DNA of 54,237 nt, taken from assembly GCF_001562015.1 (NCBI RefSeq), contig NZ_LASA01000002.1, positions 1 to 54,237 of the forward strand. Reading direction: 5' to 3'. Shown piece after piece: positions 8,922-17,203 of this stretch. The translations under genes and the position numbers were made by a program. The notes under the pieces are model-generated. The model did not search any database and had not been told where the DNA came from. It saw nothing but the letters and a program-made list of their open reading frames with translations. Within the stretch, counting starts at the first letter, position 1, and each line of letters begins with the position of its first letter. Source of the stretch: Endozoicomonas arenosclerae (GTDB taxonomy: Bacteria > Pseudomonadota > Gammaproteobacteria > Pseudomonadales > Endozoicomonadaceae).

Positions 8922-9697
8922 TGGAATGGGAAATTCTTTCAATACTGATGCCTGCCCTTGTGGCAGGCATCATCGTATTCAGTACTCATCTGATTCTGGG
9001 CAGACAGGTTCTGCAACGCGGGATTGTTTTCATGGATCTGGCCATTGCCCAGATCGCAGCCATGGGGGCAATTGTTGCTCATATTCTGACGACGATGCAT
9101 GGCCACGGCCACAGTCATGACGCTCACAATGGCTCAGAGGTTCTGGGTATTCTCATGCCCTTCCTCTTTTCCATTGCTGGCGCGGGTTTGATTGCCCTGC
9201 TGGCACGTTATGCAGAAAAAGAACTGGAAGCGATCATTGGCTGTATCTACGTAGTCTCTGCTGCATCCATCACCTTGCTGTTGGCCAGTGACCCTCATGG
9301 GGCTGAGCAGATCTCAAGGGCTTTGAACGGTCATATCCTCTGGCTTAGCTGGAAAGATATGCTGATTCCTGGATTGTTGAGTATTGCGTTTCTTTTAGGC
9401 GTATTTTTCAAGCCAGAGATTTTGACAGGTCGACTCTTCTACCCTGCTTTTGCTCTGATGGTGACACTCAGTGTCAAAATGGTGGGTGTCTATCTGGTAT
9501 TCAGTGCCTTGATTATGCCAGCTCTGGCCATCAATCAACGTTCAGGAAAGAAAGCCCTTGGTCTGGGTTATCTGGCAGGACTGGCTGGACTGGTAATCGG
9601 ACTTTTGCTGTCGAGTCTTTATGACTTGCCGGGAGGGGCGACGATTGTCGTTAGCTTGGCCATTACTTGTCTGGCGTTCAGACTTTTCCGAAGATAA
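8918..9697 (+). CDS. Metal ABC transporter permease, ZnuB type
   Basis: Integral membrane protein of 259 residues, ABC-3 family, with about eight hydrophobic segments. It includes the family pattern around RQVLQRGIVFMDLAIAQIAA and a cytoplasmic-loop motif in the second half (VKMVGVYLVFSALIMPALAI). A short His-rich loop (HGHGHSHDAH, about residues 65-74) may handle metal. The start ATG overlaps the binding-protein stop (ATGA). The operon ends here at a hairpin and contains no ATPase gene, so the permease must use a ZnuC encoded elsewhere. Confidence 0.9.
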   Translation: MMEWEILSILMPALVAGIIVFSTHLILGRQVLQRGIVFMDLAIAQIAAMGAIVAHILTTMHGHGHSHDAHNGSEVLGILMPFLFSIAGAGLIALLARYAEKELEAIIGCIYVVSAASITLLLASDPHGAEQISRALNGHILWLSWKDMLIPGLLSIAFLLGVFFKPEILTGRLFYPAFALMVTLSVKMVGVYLVFSALIMPALAINQRSGKKALGLGYLAGLAGLVIGLLLSSLYDLPGGATIVVSLAITCLAFRLFRR

Positions 9698-9703
9698 ATC
9701 GTC

Positions 9704-9732
9704 AGATTGCTGGGTTACAAGCCCAGCAATCT
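9704..9732. terminator. Bidirectional terminator hairpin
   Basis: Arms AGATTGCTGGG (9704-9714) and CCCAGCAATCT (9722-9732) with a 7-base loop. It is placed between the convergent zinc permease and the MgtE-type gene, and includes the stop codon of the latter. Confidence 0.65.
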
Positions 9733-10563
9733 TGTTACTGTGAAGAAGTAAATCAGCATTCCGGTGATATCCACCACGGAAGCCAGAACCGGGCTGACAA
9801 GTACCGCAGGATCAAGCCTGAAACCTCTGGCCACCAGCGGTAAAAGTCCACCCAAAGAGGTAGAAATAACAACCTGTACAGAGATAGCCAGACCTATAGC
9901 CAGACCAACACTGTAAATATCCATGCCATTTGGCAGCGGGATACCTCCACTGAACAAGACCACACGCCCTACGATCACCAGAGCCAAAACACCAGCAATC
10001 AGCAACGAAATCCTGAATTCTTTCCAGAGCACTTTTGCCCAGTCTGTCAGAGTAATATCACCGGTAGCTAAAGCCCTGACCACCAGAGTGGCGGCCTGGG
10101 AACCGGTATTACCACCAGCCGCCGCCACAACAGGCATATAAACCGCCAGAAGAACCAGAGCGCCAATAGCGTCTTCGTATTTGGAAATAATGAGCCCGGA
10201 TACAATACCCATCAGAGCCAGGCCAACAATCCAGCCCACTCTTTCCCGAACATGGGACAAAACACTGTTATCAAGATAGTCTCCGGCTGGCTCAGCTTCA
10301 CTGCTGATCAAGCCCAGGGCCATACTGATTTGCCTTGCCCTGACTTCATGACCGGTTTCTTCCAGTTGCTCAAGGAGTTCATTCACTTCCCGAAACGGTG
10401 TTTCCGACAAAACGTCAGTTGCCTGATTCAGTGTCAGGCCCACAATAAGTTCGGTTTTTTCTTTTAACGACAATCGGCGCATAAAAGCCAGCACCTGATG
10501 CAGATCAAATTCTGTTTCACTTGCTACTGACTGTTCGAAAACAGCCATATCTACTGCTGCCAT
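9715..10563 (-). CDS. MgtE-type magnesium transporter, membrane domain without CBS pair
   Basis: Inner-membrane protein of 282 residues. Residues ~20-90 resemble the tail of an MgtE N-domain helical region. From ~105 to the end there are five membrane helices with the MgtE signature PVVAAAGGNTGSQAATLVVRAL and the closing segment GGLLPLVARGFRLDPAVLVSPVLASVVDITGM. Standard MgtE is about 450 residues and senses magnesium through an N-domain plus two CBS domains. The CBS pair is absent here, so gating by magnesium should differ. Start ATG at 10563 has GGGAGG seven bases upstream. It could transport Mg, Co or another divalent cation. Confidence 0.85.
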   Translation of the reverse strand: MAAVDMAVFEQSVASETEFDLHQVLAFMRRLSLKEKTELIVGLTLNQATDVLSETPFREVNELLEQLEETGHEVRARQISMALGLISSEAEPAGDYLDNSVLSHVRERVGWIVGLALMGIVSGLIISKYEDAIGALVLLAVYMPVVAAAGGNTGSQAATLVVRALATGDITLTDWAKVLWKEFRISLLIAGVLALVIVGRVVLFSGGIPLPNGMDIYSVGLAIGLAISVQVVISTSLGGLLPLVARGFRLDPAVLVSPVLASVVDITGMLIYFFTVTRLLGL

Positions 10564-11001
10564 AGCGATCCTCCCGGATGGGCAAATAGATAGATACCCC
10601 CTGAAAACCAGTCAACTGCAGAGTAAGAGCCTTGTGGAAAAGTTTTAATGCCCACTCAAAGCTCATTGCAAAACCTCGGAAACAAAACGGTGAGGCCGTC
10701 TGGCTTTTATCTGACAGAGTGAGTAAGAAGTGAAAATGACGAGTGTAATGAACGCCAGAGCTCTGATGGCTCCGACAAGAGTGCAGGATACCTTTTTAGT
10801 AGCTCAATTCACTCCTTACTTTCGTACTCGGAGGTTGATCGGTATCCATAAGTGCAATCCTGATAACTTTAACGGGAAAACAGCCAAAACCAAGCAATTG
10901 ATAGAGGGTGTATGGCTGATGGCGGAGGATCATACTCCTGAAGAAAAAGACTGGCAAGATCGTACTACCACCATGATCAAGCCAGTCAGTTTCTGTTCAG
11001 G
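10564..11001. other. 438-base gap, only a terminator recognised
   Basis: Between the MgtE-type and TDT genes (both minus). It contains the 5' region of the MgtE-type gene and, at its right end, the TDT terminator. An open frame on plus at 10730-11005 is not supported (see rejected list). I see no repeat, RNA gene or riboswitch that I can defend. Confidence 0.5.
10942..10987 (-). terminator. Rho-independent terminator of the TDT transporter gene
   Basis: On the minus strand, GACTGGC-TT-GATC pairs with GATC-TT-GCCAGTC (10949-10987) and is followed by TTTTTCTT. It starts 15 bases past the stop codon of the transporter gene, so placement and T-run both fit an intrinsic terminator. Confidence 0.75.
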
Positions 11002-11973
11002 TTAAGCCATTTTTGGGCGGGGCTTCAGATAAAATACGATATATCGAATCGCAACATAGGTCACAATAGCCGTGGCCACCCAGAGCTCAATGCGACCCAG
11101 CTGATGGATGAGGTCAGCCAAGACACCGTCTAACTTACCTTCCAGCTTGAGCAGGGCAGTCGCACCAATCACCATAGGGAAGGTGAAAGCGGCATAGCCA
11201 GGAGAAAATGGCAGTCTCAGGAGTTTAATAAAAGCCATATACACCATGGCAGTCATGAAGATAGCCAAAGGCGCCAGAATACTGATCAGAATCAGGTTAG
11301 GGTTATCGCTGATAGTCAGATAGCCCGCCAGAGAAAGACTGGCTGGAGCACCCATGATCGCAAACGTAGGCAGTGCGGCATCAGGAATAGTGCTTTTGAA
11401 GATCAGGCGATACAGCATGATAGGCAGCTTTACGAAGTAGCAAAGCAGACCAAAAATAAACAGGACATTGACCAGAGACTCAAAACCCATGCCCGGGCTG
11501 GTAACAGCAGCAACAATGATGCCTACCGGAGGTACAAACCAGCTAGGTACCATGTGCTCAATATCAAAATCTTTGACCCTGTGAGTTACAAATCCCACCA
11601 GCAAGACCAGATGGGTCACTACTGCTGCTACCCAGAGCGCACGAGCTGCAAACTCAGAGATAGGCATAAGAGCTGAAGCAATCACCATAATAGCCATGGC
11701 ACAGGTTGGCATAACACTGCTGACCACAGGATGTGACAGGTCTTCACGGATCAAATGCGGATGCAGAATAAACTTCAGCAGTACTTTTAAAACCAGAATA
11801 GCGGCAATGATCGCTGCCGTTAGCTTCAGCCCCTGAGACTGATCAGGCATGATCAGTGACCAGGCACCTCCAAGACTGGCAATGCCCAGAGCAAGGCCTC
11901 CGAGAGGGGTGGGAACGCGGCTTAGTCTTGAAACCAAGCCAGTTGTGCGACCAGGATTTTCTGTCTTATTCAT
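11002..11973 (-). CDS. TDT/SLAC1 family transporter (TehA-like)
   Basis: Inner-membrane protein of 323 residues with about ten hydrophobic segments and the family N-terminus SRVPTPLGGLALGIASLGGAW, which matches the first helix of TehA/SLAC1 proteins. The family includes tellurite-resistance TehA, the plant anion channel SLAC1 and fungal malate/sulfite carriers. A monovalent-anion or dicarboxylate substrate is likely but not identifiable. No tehB methyltransferase is adjacent. The gene is divergent from mutY, sharing a 321-base intergenic region that holds a Fur-box-like site. Confidence 0.85.
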   Translation of the reverse strand: MNKTENPGRTTGLVSRLSRVPTPLGGLALGIASLGGAWSLIMPDQSQGLKLTAAIIAAILVLKVLLKFILHPHLIREDLSHPVVSSVMPTCAMAIMVIASALMPISEFAARALWVAAVVTHLVLLVGFVTHRVKDFDIEHMVPSWFVPPVGIIVAAVTSPGMGFESLVNVLFIFGLLCYFVKLPIMLYRLIFKSTIPDAALPTFAIMGAPASLSLAGYLTISDNPNLILISILAPLAIFMTAMVYMAFIKLLRLPFSPGYAAFTFPMVIGATALLKLEGKLDGVLADLIHQLGRIELWVATAIVTYVAIRYIVFYLKPRPKMA

Positions 11974-12180
11974 CTTGCTTATTACCGAGAGTGTCTTTCA
12001 TTCGCTCATGGCTGCCTGAGCAATATTTAAATGGGGTATGAAATAAAATAGCGTGTTTACAGAATAATAAAATTCAAACTTTTACATGACATAGATCAAT
12101 AAAACTTATACTCGAGAGAACTCTATGGTCTCCGCTGAAAACACTTCTGGATAGAAAAATAAGAGGATTGAACAAAGACA

Positions 12181-12199
12181 GATAATGAAAATCATTCAC
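12181..12199. promoter_or_regulatory. Fur-box-like site upstream of mutY
   Basis: The 19-mer GATAATGAAAATCATTCAC matches 16 of 19 positions of the classical Fur box (GATAATGATAATCATTATC) and contains the perfect inner dyad AATGA-AAA-TCATT. It is 95 bases before the mutY ATG and about 208 bases before the divergent transporter gene, so it could govern either. Pattern match only. Confidence 0.55.
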
Positions 12200-12294
12200 A
12201 GTACAACCATTCATTAAAAACGCTGTGAAGTCAGGTTTAAAAGCAGCTTCTATAGTAAAATGCTCGGCTCAATTGGAAAAACCAGCCAGCATTT

Positions 12295-13371
12295 ATGTCG
12301 CCAGATAGCTCTTCAGATAGCAAGCAAGAAGCCTTTAGCCAGCAAGTACTCAACTGGTTTGACGTACATGGCCGTAAAAACCTGCCATGGCAGAAAAACA
12401 TAAACCCTTACCGGGTCTGGATCAGTGAAGTCATGCTGCAGCAGACTCAAGTCGCGACAGTCATTCCCTACTTCGAAAACTTTATGGCACGTTTTCCTGC
12501 CGTTGCTGATCTGGCCGCTGCCGACATTGATGATGTGCTTCACCTATGGAGCGGTCTGGGATATTACAGCAGAGCCAGAAACCTGCACAAGGCTGCAAAG
12601 ATGGTCATGGAAACGTTTGCTGGTGAGTTTCCACCCTCTGTCGATGAATTGACCCAGCTACCAGGAATAGGCTTATCTACAGCAGGCGCTATTGCTTCTA
12701 TCAGTATGGGGATTCGAGCTCCGATTCTTGATGGCAATGTCAAAAGGGTTCTGGCACGGTACCGTGCTATATCCGGCTGGCCCGGACAGTCTGCCGTAGC
12801 CAAACAACTTTGGAGCATTGCCGAAGAGCTCACTCCTGATCATCGAACAGCAAACTATACACAGGCAATGATGGACTTAGGTGCCATGATCTGTACACGG
12901 ACCAAGCCTTCCTGTTTGATTTGCCCGTTGCAGCAAGACTGTCTGGCTCATGCTGCAGGTAAAGAGACCCGATATCCAGAGCCCAAGCCTAAAAAAGAAA
13001 AGCCGGAACGATCCGTCAGAATGTTGATGGTCATCAATGAGTTTGGAGAGGTGCTTCTGGAAAAAAGACCACCGTCAGGTATTTGGGGCGGACTCTGGGG
13101 TTTTCCGGAAATTCATATGGATGAAGATCTCACTGAAGCCGCAGAGATAAAAACCGGTCTTAGTCTTGATGAATTTGAGTCATGGCAGTCTTTCCGTCAT
13201 ACCTTCAGCCACTATCATCTGGATATTACCCCAGTAAAAACATTTGCGATGAATACATCTGCCGTAGCCGATGGTGATCGCTGGCACTGGTTTCAACCTG
13301 ATCAGCCCTCAGAGTTGGGACTGGCTGCACCGGTGAGTAAATTACTGGATAAGATCAAACGTAGTTTGTAA
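12295..13371 (+). CDS. mutY: A/G-specific adenine glycosylase MutY
   Basis: Base-excision repair enzyme of 358 residues that removes A mispaired with 8-oxo-G. Domains in order: HhH-GPD glycosylase (~10-225) with Glu45 in [12 protein letters not shown], the helix-hairpin-helix [15 protein letters not shown] and catalytic Asp146 in [10 protein letters not shown]; an iron-sulfur cluster loop with Cys200, 207, 210 and 216 (C-X6-C-X2-C-X5-C); and a C-terminal NUDIX-like 8-oxo-G recognition domain (~235-355) with GGLWGFPE. All key residues are present and length is normal. In most gammaproteobacteria mutY is followed directly by yggX, whereas here yggX is 6.4 kb away. Confidence 0.97.
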   Translation: MSPDSSSDSKQEAFSQQVLNWFDVHGRKNLPWQKNINPYRVWISEVMLQQTQVATVIPYFENFMARFPAVADLAAADIDDVLHLWSGLGYYSRARNLHKAAKMVMETFAGEFPPSVDELTQLPGIGLSTAGAIASISMGIRAPILDGNVKRVLARYRAISGWPGQSAVAKQLWSIAEELTPDHRTANYTQAMMDLGAMICTRTKPSCLICPLQQDCLAHAAGKETRYPEPKPKKEKPERSVRMLMVINEFGEVLLEKRPPSGIWGGLWGFPEIHMDEDLTEAAEIKTGLSLDEFESWQSFRHTFSHYHLDITPVKTFAMNTSAVADGDRWHWFQPDQPSELGLAAPVSKLLDKIKRSL

Positions 13372-13433
13372 GGCTGAATTTAACGGTGGGACTGTTTCAA
13401 TAACCATATCGGAAGATAGGAAACAAGATCACT

Positions 13434-14990
13434 TTATACAAACAGTTTCCTTAATACTTCGACGTCTTCTTCGGAGTGAGGGCGAGCCAGGAATTTGTGC
13501 TCCAGAGCATCTTCCAGGCTCATCCGAAGCTCAGGATCCGGGTGTAACAGGGCATTCACGAATCTGACATAGTCGGTTTCAACAGCAGCATTATAATATC
13601 CGGGCAAGTTTGCCACATAACGCCATGTGAGATCACAGACAGACACCAGAGAATCAATCCCATAATGATCTATCAGAATTCGATTAACTTTGTCATAGTG
13701 CTCCTGATTCAGACGACTCTCTTCTGATACAGGTACGATCGCCTTCCAGCCACCTTCACGATCATACTTTTCATAAGCTTTCATAGGGCTGTAAAGCCTG
13801 TAGCCCAGCAGTGCTCGTTCATTTCGCCCTAAATCGCCAATGATAGCCCCAGCAGTGAAGTACTCAAGACCATCTTGAGTGGATTCTCCAATAGAATATG
13901 TCATTTGCCCAATACTATAGCTGTTCATCAATTTGGTGGCGGTAACGGTCCCCCCCGGATTCCTGAAGGACTCCAATGCCTGCGGCGACATATAAAGCTC
14001 GTGCCCTGGCATGACATCCTTTCCTGCCTCACCAGAACAGCCAAAATCAATAACCTTCACCCTCAAGTCATTTTTATCCAGCATAAAGTTATCCGGCTTT
14101 ACATCAGCATGGACGATTCCATACTTTTCCAGATGCACTAATCCTTGAATCGCCTCCCTAATCAGATACCTTGATGCTCCCCAGTAGTCGCTATAGTTGA
14201 TTTCGCCTTTCTGATACAAGGTTCTCAACTGTTTAAAAATATCATCAAGGGATTTTCCTTCTACCAGCTCCATGATCAAACCTTCCGAGGAGCCAATTTT
14301 GTGGACCCCATAGAGAGTAAGAACATTTTCACTAAGAGGCATTTCTGCCAATAATTCAGCTTCGTGCTTGAGACTATCCACTCTTTTCTCATTTTCAGGC
14401 AGCTTAATCGCCAGCCCAGGATTAGGACAGCTTTCATCAAGGCTTTCCAACCTGCAGACACTACCAAAGGCACCCCGGCCAAGCTGTTTTCCAATAGACA
14501 TTTGTTCCAGAGGGATCGGTAGATCTTCCTCATTCATACTCATGGTTCTTTGCAGTAGAACTTTCTTGAAAGGTTCTGTCGGTGAAAGAGACTCATCCGA
14601 AGGAGTGGTTGTTGACGAAGATGTGTGTGAACCAGAGCCAGAACTCGAGCCCGAGCCCGAGCCCGAGTTATAGGCAGAATCACTCAGGTCACTATCCGAC
14701 AAACTGCTATCAGAAGGTGATGATAAAGGTGAGCGAACCGGGGAAGAATCAGGTGATGACACGGGCGATGAAACAGAACGAGGGGATGAAGAACCTGAAC
14801 CTGACTGATAATCAGAGTCATCAGAGACTTTGAGCTCTCGCTCACTGTCTGGAGATGAGAGATCAGTCACGTCACGCTGGTCAAACCTGCCTTTTTTAGA
14901 CTTGCTGGGCGAAGCCTCCACATTTTCATCTTTGTTAACAGATACCTGGTGTCGCAATGCACTGGCACCCTTTCGATCCATAGAGTCCAT
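13434..14990 (-). CDS. Eukaryotic-like Ser/Thr protein kinase with Ser-rich N-terminal tail
   Basis: Protein of 518 residues. Residues ~44-136 are low complexity, dominated by Ser, Gly, Asp and Ser-Pro pairs. The kinase domain (~165-510) has the glycine loop GRGAFGSV (171-178), the ATP-binding Lys in AIKLP (196), the catalytic loop HADVKPDN (294-301; HAD instead of HRD), DFG (315-317) and an APE-equivalent SPQALE. It therefore looks catalytically competent. It has no membrane segment and no PASTA domain, unlike usual bacterial Hanks kinases, and resembles effector-like kinases of host-associated bacteria. GGGAAG lies seven bases before the ATG at 14990. It lies divergent from the hydrolase and inside the mutY-yggX split. 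Secretion is inferred, not shown. Confidence 0.85.
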   Translation of the reverse strand: MDSMDRKGASALRHQVSVNKDENVEASPSKSKKGRFDQRDVTDLSSPDSERELKVSDDSDYQSGSGSSSPRSVSSPVSSPDSSPVRSPLSSPSDSSLSDSDLSDSAYNSGSGSGSSSGSGSHTSSSTTTPSDESLSPTEPFKKVLLQRTMSMNEEDLPIPLEQMSIGKQLGRGAFGSVCRLESLDESCPNPGLAIKLPENEKRVDSLKHEAELLAEMPLSENVLTLYGVHKIGSSEGLIMELVEGKSLDDIFKQLRTLYQKGEINYSDYWGASRYLIREAIQGLVHLEKYGIVHADVKPDNFMLDKNDLRVKVIDFGCSGEAGKDVMPGHELYMSPQALESFRNPGGTVTATKLMNSYSIGQMTYSIGESTQDGLEYFTAGAIIGDLGRNERALLGYRLYSPMKAYEKYDREGGWKAIVPVSEESRLNQEHYDKVNRILIDHYGIDSLVSVCDLTWRYVANLPGYYNAAVETDYVRFVNALLHPDPELRMSLEDALEHKFLARPHSEEDVEVLRKLFV

Positions 14991-15189
14991 TCAGTATCTT
15001 CCCACCAAAACATTGATATATTTCTTTTCAATTAAGCATAGCTTCTTAACTAAAAAGCTGAATATAGAGCGGATCAGCAGCGATTAGTGGTAGATAACAG
15101 AGACTTTCTGAGCATCAAAACTGGTCAGGTCTGAAAATTTAACCTGTAATGGCTTAACCCTGAGCTCTCTACGATGGAGTACAATCGTA

Positions 15190-15960
15190 ATGCGCCTCTC
15201 TGCCACTCTCTTGTCCTGTCTATTAATCCTGCTGCCAGACAGCCTTATGGCCAGCTGGTCTATATCCAGCTATGAGAAAGACGGGTTCATACTCCCGTAT
15301 CAGCTTTACTCTCCTTCTCTGGCTGAAGATGAGAAAGCCCCGCTAGTCATCTATCTTCACGATGCAGTAGAAGCTGGCACAGACAATAGAAAACAGCTCT
15401 ATACCGGACAGAACATTGGCCCGGACTACTTTACGAGCCAAAGAATTCAATCCATGCAAAAGGCCTATGTGCTGGCACCACAGACTCCAAGAGATTCATA
15501 CTGGGTCAAAGTCCCGGCCGGTGAGTTCAACTATCAGGAAGTGCCATCCTCCATTGCTCTGTCAGCGTTGCTTAAGCTCATCGATAAGCTCGCCGAACGT
15601 TCAGAAGTCGATCCGAAACGTATTTATCTGGTAGGTCATGCCCAGGGAGGAACAGGAGTCTGGTTTGCGGCTTTAAGCATGCCCGAATTGTTTGCTGCAG
15701 TAGCACCTTTAGCGGGAGCGAGCAGCCCGGATGCTGGTAAGCGGCTGACCCAAACCCCCATCTGGGCTTTTCATGGTGACTCTGACAAGGTCACACCGGT
15801 TCTCTTCACCCGCAATATGGTTGATGCCATCATCAGAGCAGGTGGAACCTCAGCCCTGCTGCGCTACACGGAAATTGAAGGGGGCAATCATGATTCAGCC
15901 TGGCGCGAAGCATTCAAGGGCGATCAACTATGGCAGTGGCTCTTGAAGCATAAAAATTAA
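15190..15960 (+). CDS. Secreted alpha/beta-hydrolase-fold protein lacking the nucleophile serine
   Basis: Protein of 256 residues with signal peptide LSATLLSCLLILLPDSLMA. It follows the polyhydroxybutyrate-depolymerase-like/predicted-peptidase group (PLVIYLHDA oxyanion strand, RIYLVGHAQGGTGVW elbow, PIWAFHGDSDKVTP acid loop, GGNHDSAW histidine loop). The nucleophile elbow, normally G-x-S-x-G, reads G-H-A-Q-G (codon GCC), while the Asp and His of the triad are kept. It may be a non-catalytic binding protein or use another mechanism. The gene is downstream of and divergent from the kinase gene. Confidence 0.8.
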   Translation: MRLSATLLSCLLILLPDSLMASWSISSYEKDGFILPYQLYSPSLAEDEKAPLVIYLHDAVEAGTDNRKQLYTGQNIGPDYFTSQRIQSMQKAYVLAPQTPRDSYWVKVPAGEFNYQEVPSSIALSALLKLIDKLAERSEVDPKRIYLVGHAQGGTGVWFAALSMPELFAAVAPLAGASSPDAGKRLTQTPIWAFHGDSDKVTPVLFTRNMVDAIIRAGGTSALLRYTEIEGGNHDSAWREAFKGDQLWQWLLKHKN

Positions 15961-16078
15961 AGGTGACCAGGCCTGTAATCTTTCACGGGCCGTTCAACTA
16001 TTTTTCGCCAGCCCTTAGAGATGAAAATACTTTCGAGTTAAACTGGCCGAAGTTAATGATAAGAATGCAAAATCCAAC

Positions 16079-17035
16079 ATGATCGGCACATTTAAAGAAT
16101 ATCTCACAGGGGTTCTGACTCTTTCTCTTCTGATGCTCAACACCCTGTTGCTCAGCCTGCCCCTACTCTGTTTTTCTCTTTTGAAACTGGTTATCCCTTT
16201 AAAAGGCTTTCGTCGTTTTATGGGTAAGATGGCTAATGCTACCGCAGAATTGTGGATCACCATCAACTCGTTATGGATGAAACTGCTGGGCTTAAAACTC
16301 AATGTTAAAGGTCTGAATGGCCTGAACCCGAAGGGTTATTATCTGGTTACTGCCAACCACCAGAGCTGGGCTGATATCCTGCTGATGCAGCACTTACTGA
16401 ACAGAAAAATTCCTCTGATGAAATTCTTTCTCAAGCAGGAGCTGATCTACGTTCCAGTGATCGGGCTTTGTTGGTGGGCTCTGGATTTTCCCTTTATGAA
16501 GCGTTACAGCAAAGCTTATCTTGAAAAGCACCCTGAAAAGCGTGGTAAAGATCTGGAAAGCACTCTGCAAGCCTGCGAAAAATTCAAAACAATGCCGGTA
16601 TCAATCGTCAATTATCTTGAAGGCACCCGGTTTACCGAAACAAAACACAAGAAACAGCAGTCTCCGTTCAAACACTTGCTGAAGCCCCGCGCTGGCGGCA
16701 TCAGTTATGTGATAGGAGCCCTGGGAGAGCAAGTAAGAACCCTTCTGAATATCACCATTGTTTATCATCAAAAAGACCAGCTGGGCTTCTGGGACTTCCT
16801 GTGTGGCCGCATTAACAATGTCAGCATCCACTTTGATCAGCAAACAATCCCCGAATCCTTTACAGGTCGTAACTACCAGCAGGACGCTGACTTTCGCAAC
16901 GACTTTCAGGCATGGGTCAATAGTCTCTGGAAAGAGAAAGATCAGTTAATGCAGCAACTGAGCCATCACCAGGGAAGAGTTGTTACGTCGACTGTCGTTG
17001 AAGCTGCCCCAAAATCTCAGAGCGAAGTCGTATAA
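16079..17035 (+). CDS. PlsC-type acyltransferase (YihG-like)
   Basis: Membrane-anchored 1-acyl-glycerol-3-phosphate-type acyltransferase of 318 residues. N-terminal hydrophobic helices (~8-45) are followed by the acyltransferase domain with block I NHQSWAD (catalytic H-x4-D) and block III YLEGTRFTETK, typical of the E. coli YihG subgroup. It probably modifies lysophospholipids in the inner membrane. The ATG at 16079 is the first start consistent with the hydrophobic N-terminus; its ribosome site is weak. It is followed by a hairpin terminator. Confidence 0.88.
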   Translation: MIGTFKEYLTGVLTLSLLMLNTLLLSLPLLCFSLLKLVIPLKGFRRFMGKMANATAELWITINSLWMKLLGLKLNVKGLNGLNPKGYYLVTANHQSWADILLMQHLLNRKIPLMKFFLKQELIYVPVIGLCWWALDFPFMKRYSKAYLEKHPEKRGKDLESTLQACEKFKTMPVSIVNYLEGTRFTETKHKKQQSPFKHLLKPRAGGISYVIGALGEQVRTLLNITIVYHQKDQLGFWDFLCGRINNVSIHFDQQTIPESFTGRNYQQDADFRNDFQAWVNSLWKEKDQLMQQLSHHQGRVVTSTVVEAAPKSQSEVV

Positions 17036-17054
17036 CCAGTTCCTCATTCTAACT

Positions 17055-17090
17055 TCGAAGCCAGAAAGTCATTTCCGGCTTCGATTTCTC
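17055..17090 (+). terminator. Terminator after the acyltransferase gene
   Basis: The 13-bp arms TCGAAGCCAGAAA (17055-17067) and TTTCCGGCTTCGA (17072-17084) have one mismatch and a 4-base loop, and are followed by TTTCTC. Location 20 bases after the stop codon supports intrinsic termination. Confidence 0.65.
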
Positions 17091-17203
17091 GCTTCTTCAT
17101 ACCTGAACCTGAAATCTGAACTATTTTATCCCTGACAAACTCCTACTCTCTTCGTAACGCCAATCACTGAAAACTCCTCCAAAGTTATAGCGAGGTTATA
17201 ATC

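Noticed and set aside
10564-10730. Magnesium riboswitch (M-box) before the MgtE-type gene
   Set aside because: I could not find the conserved M-box core or a terminator stem near the start; only a normal ribosome site is visible.
10730-11005. 91-codon plus-strand ORF between MgtE-type and TDT genes
   Set aside because: GTG start without ribosome site, overlaps the intrinsic terminator of the minus-strand TDT gene, and composition is not protein-like.
14582-14833. ORFs antisense to the kinase tail (Glu-Pro and Ser-rich)
   Set aside because: They are shadows of the Ser/Gly low-complexity coding region, without start signals.
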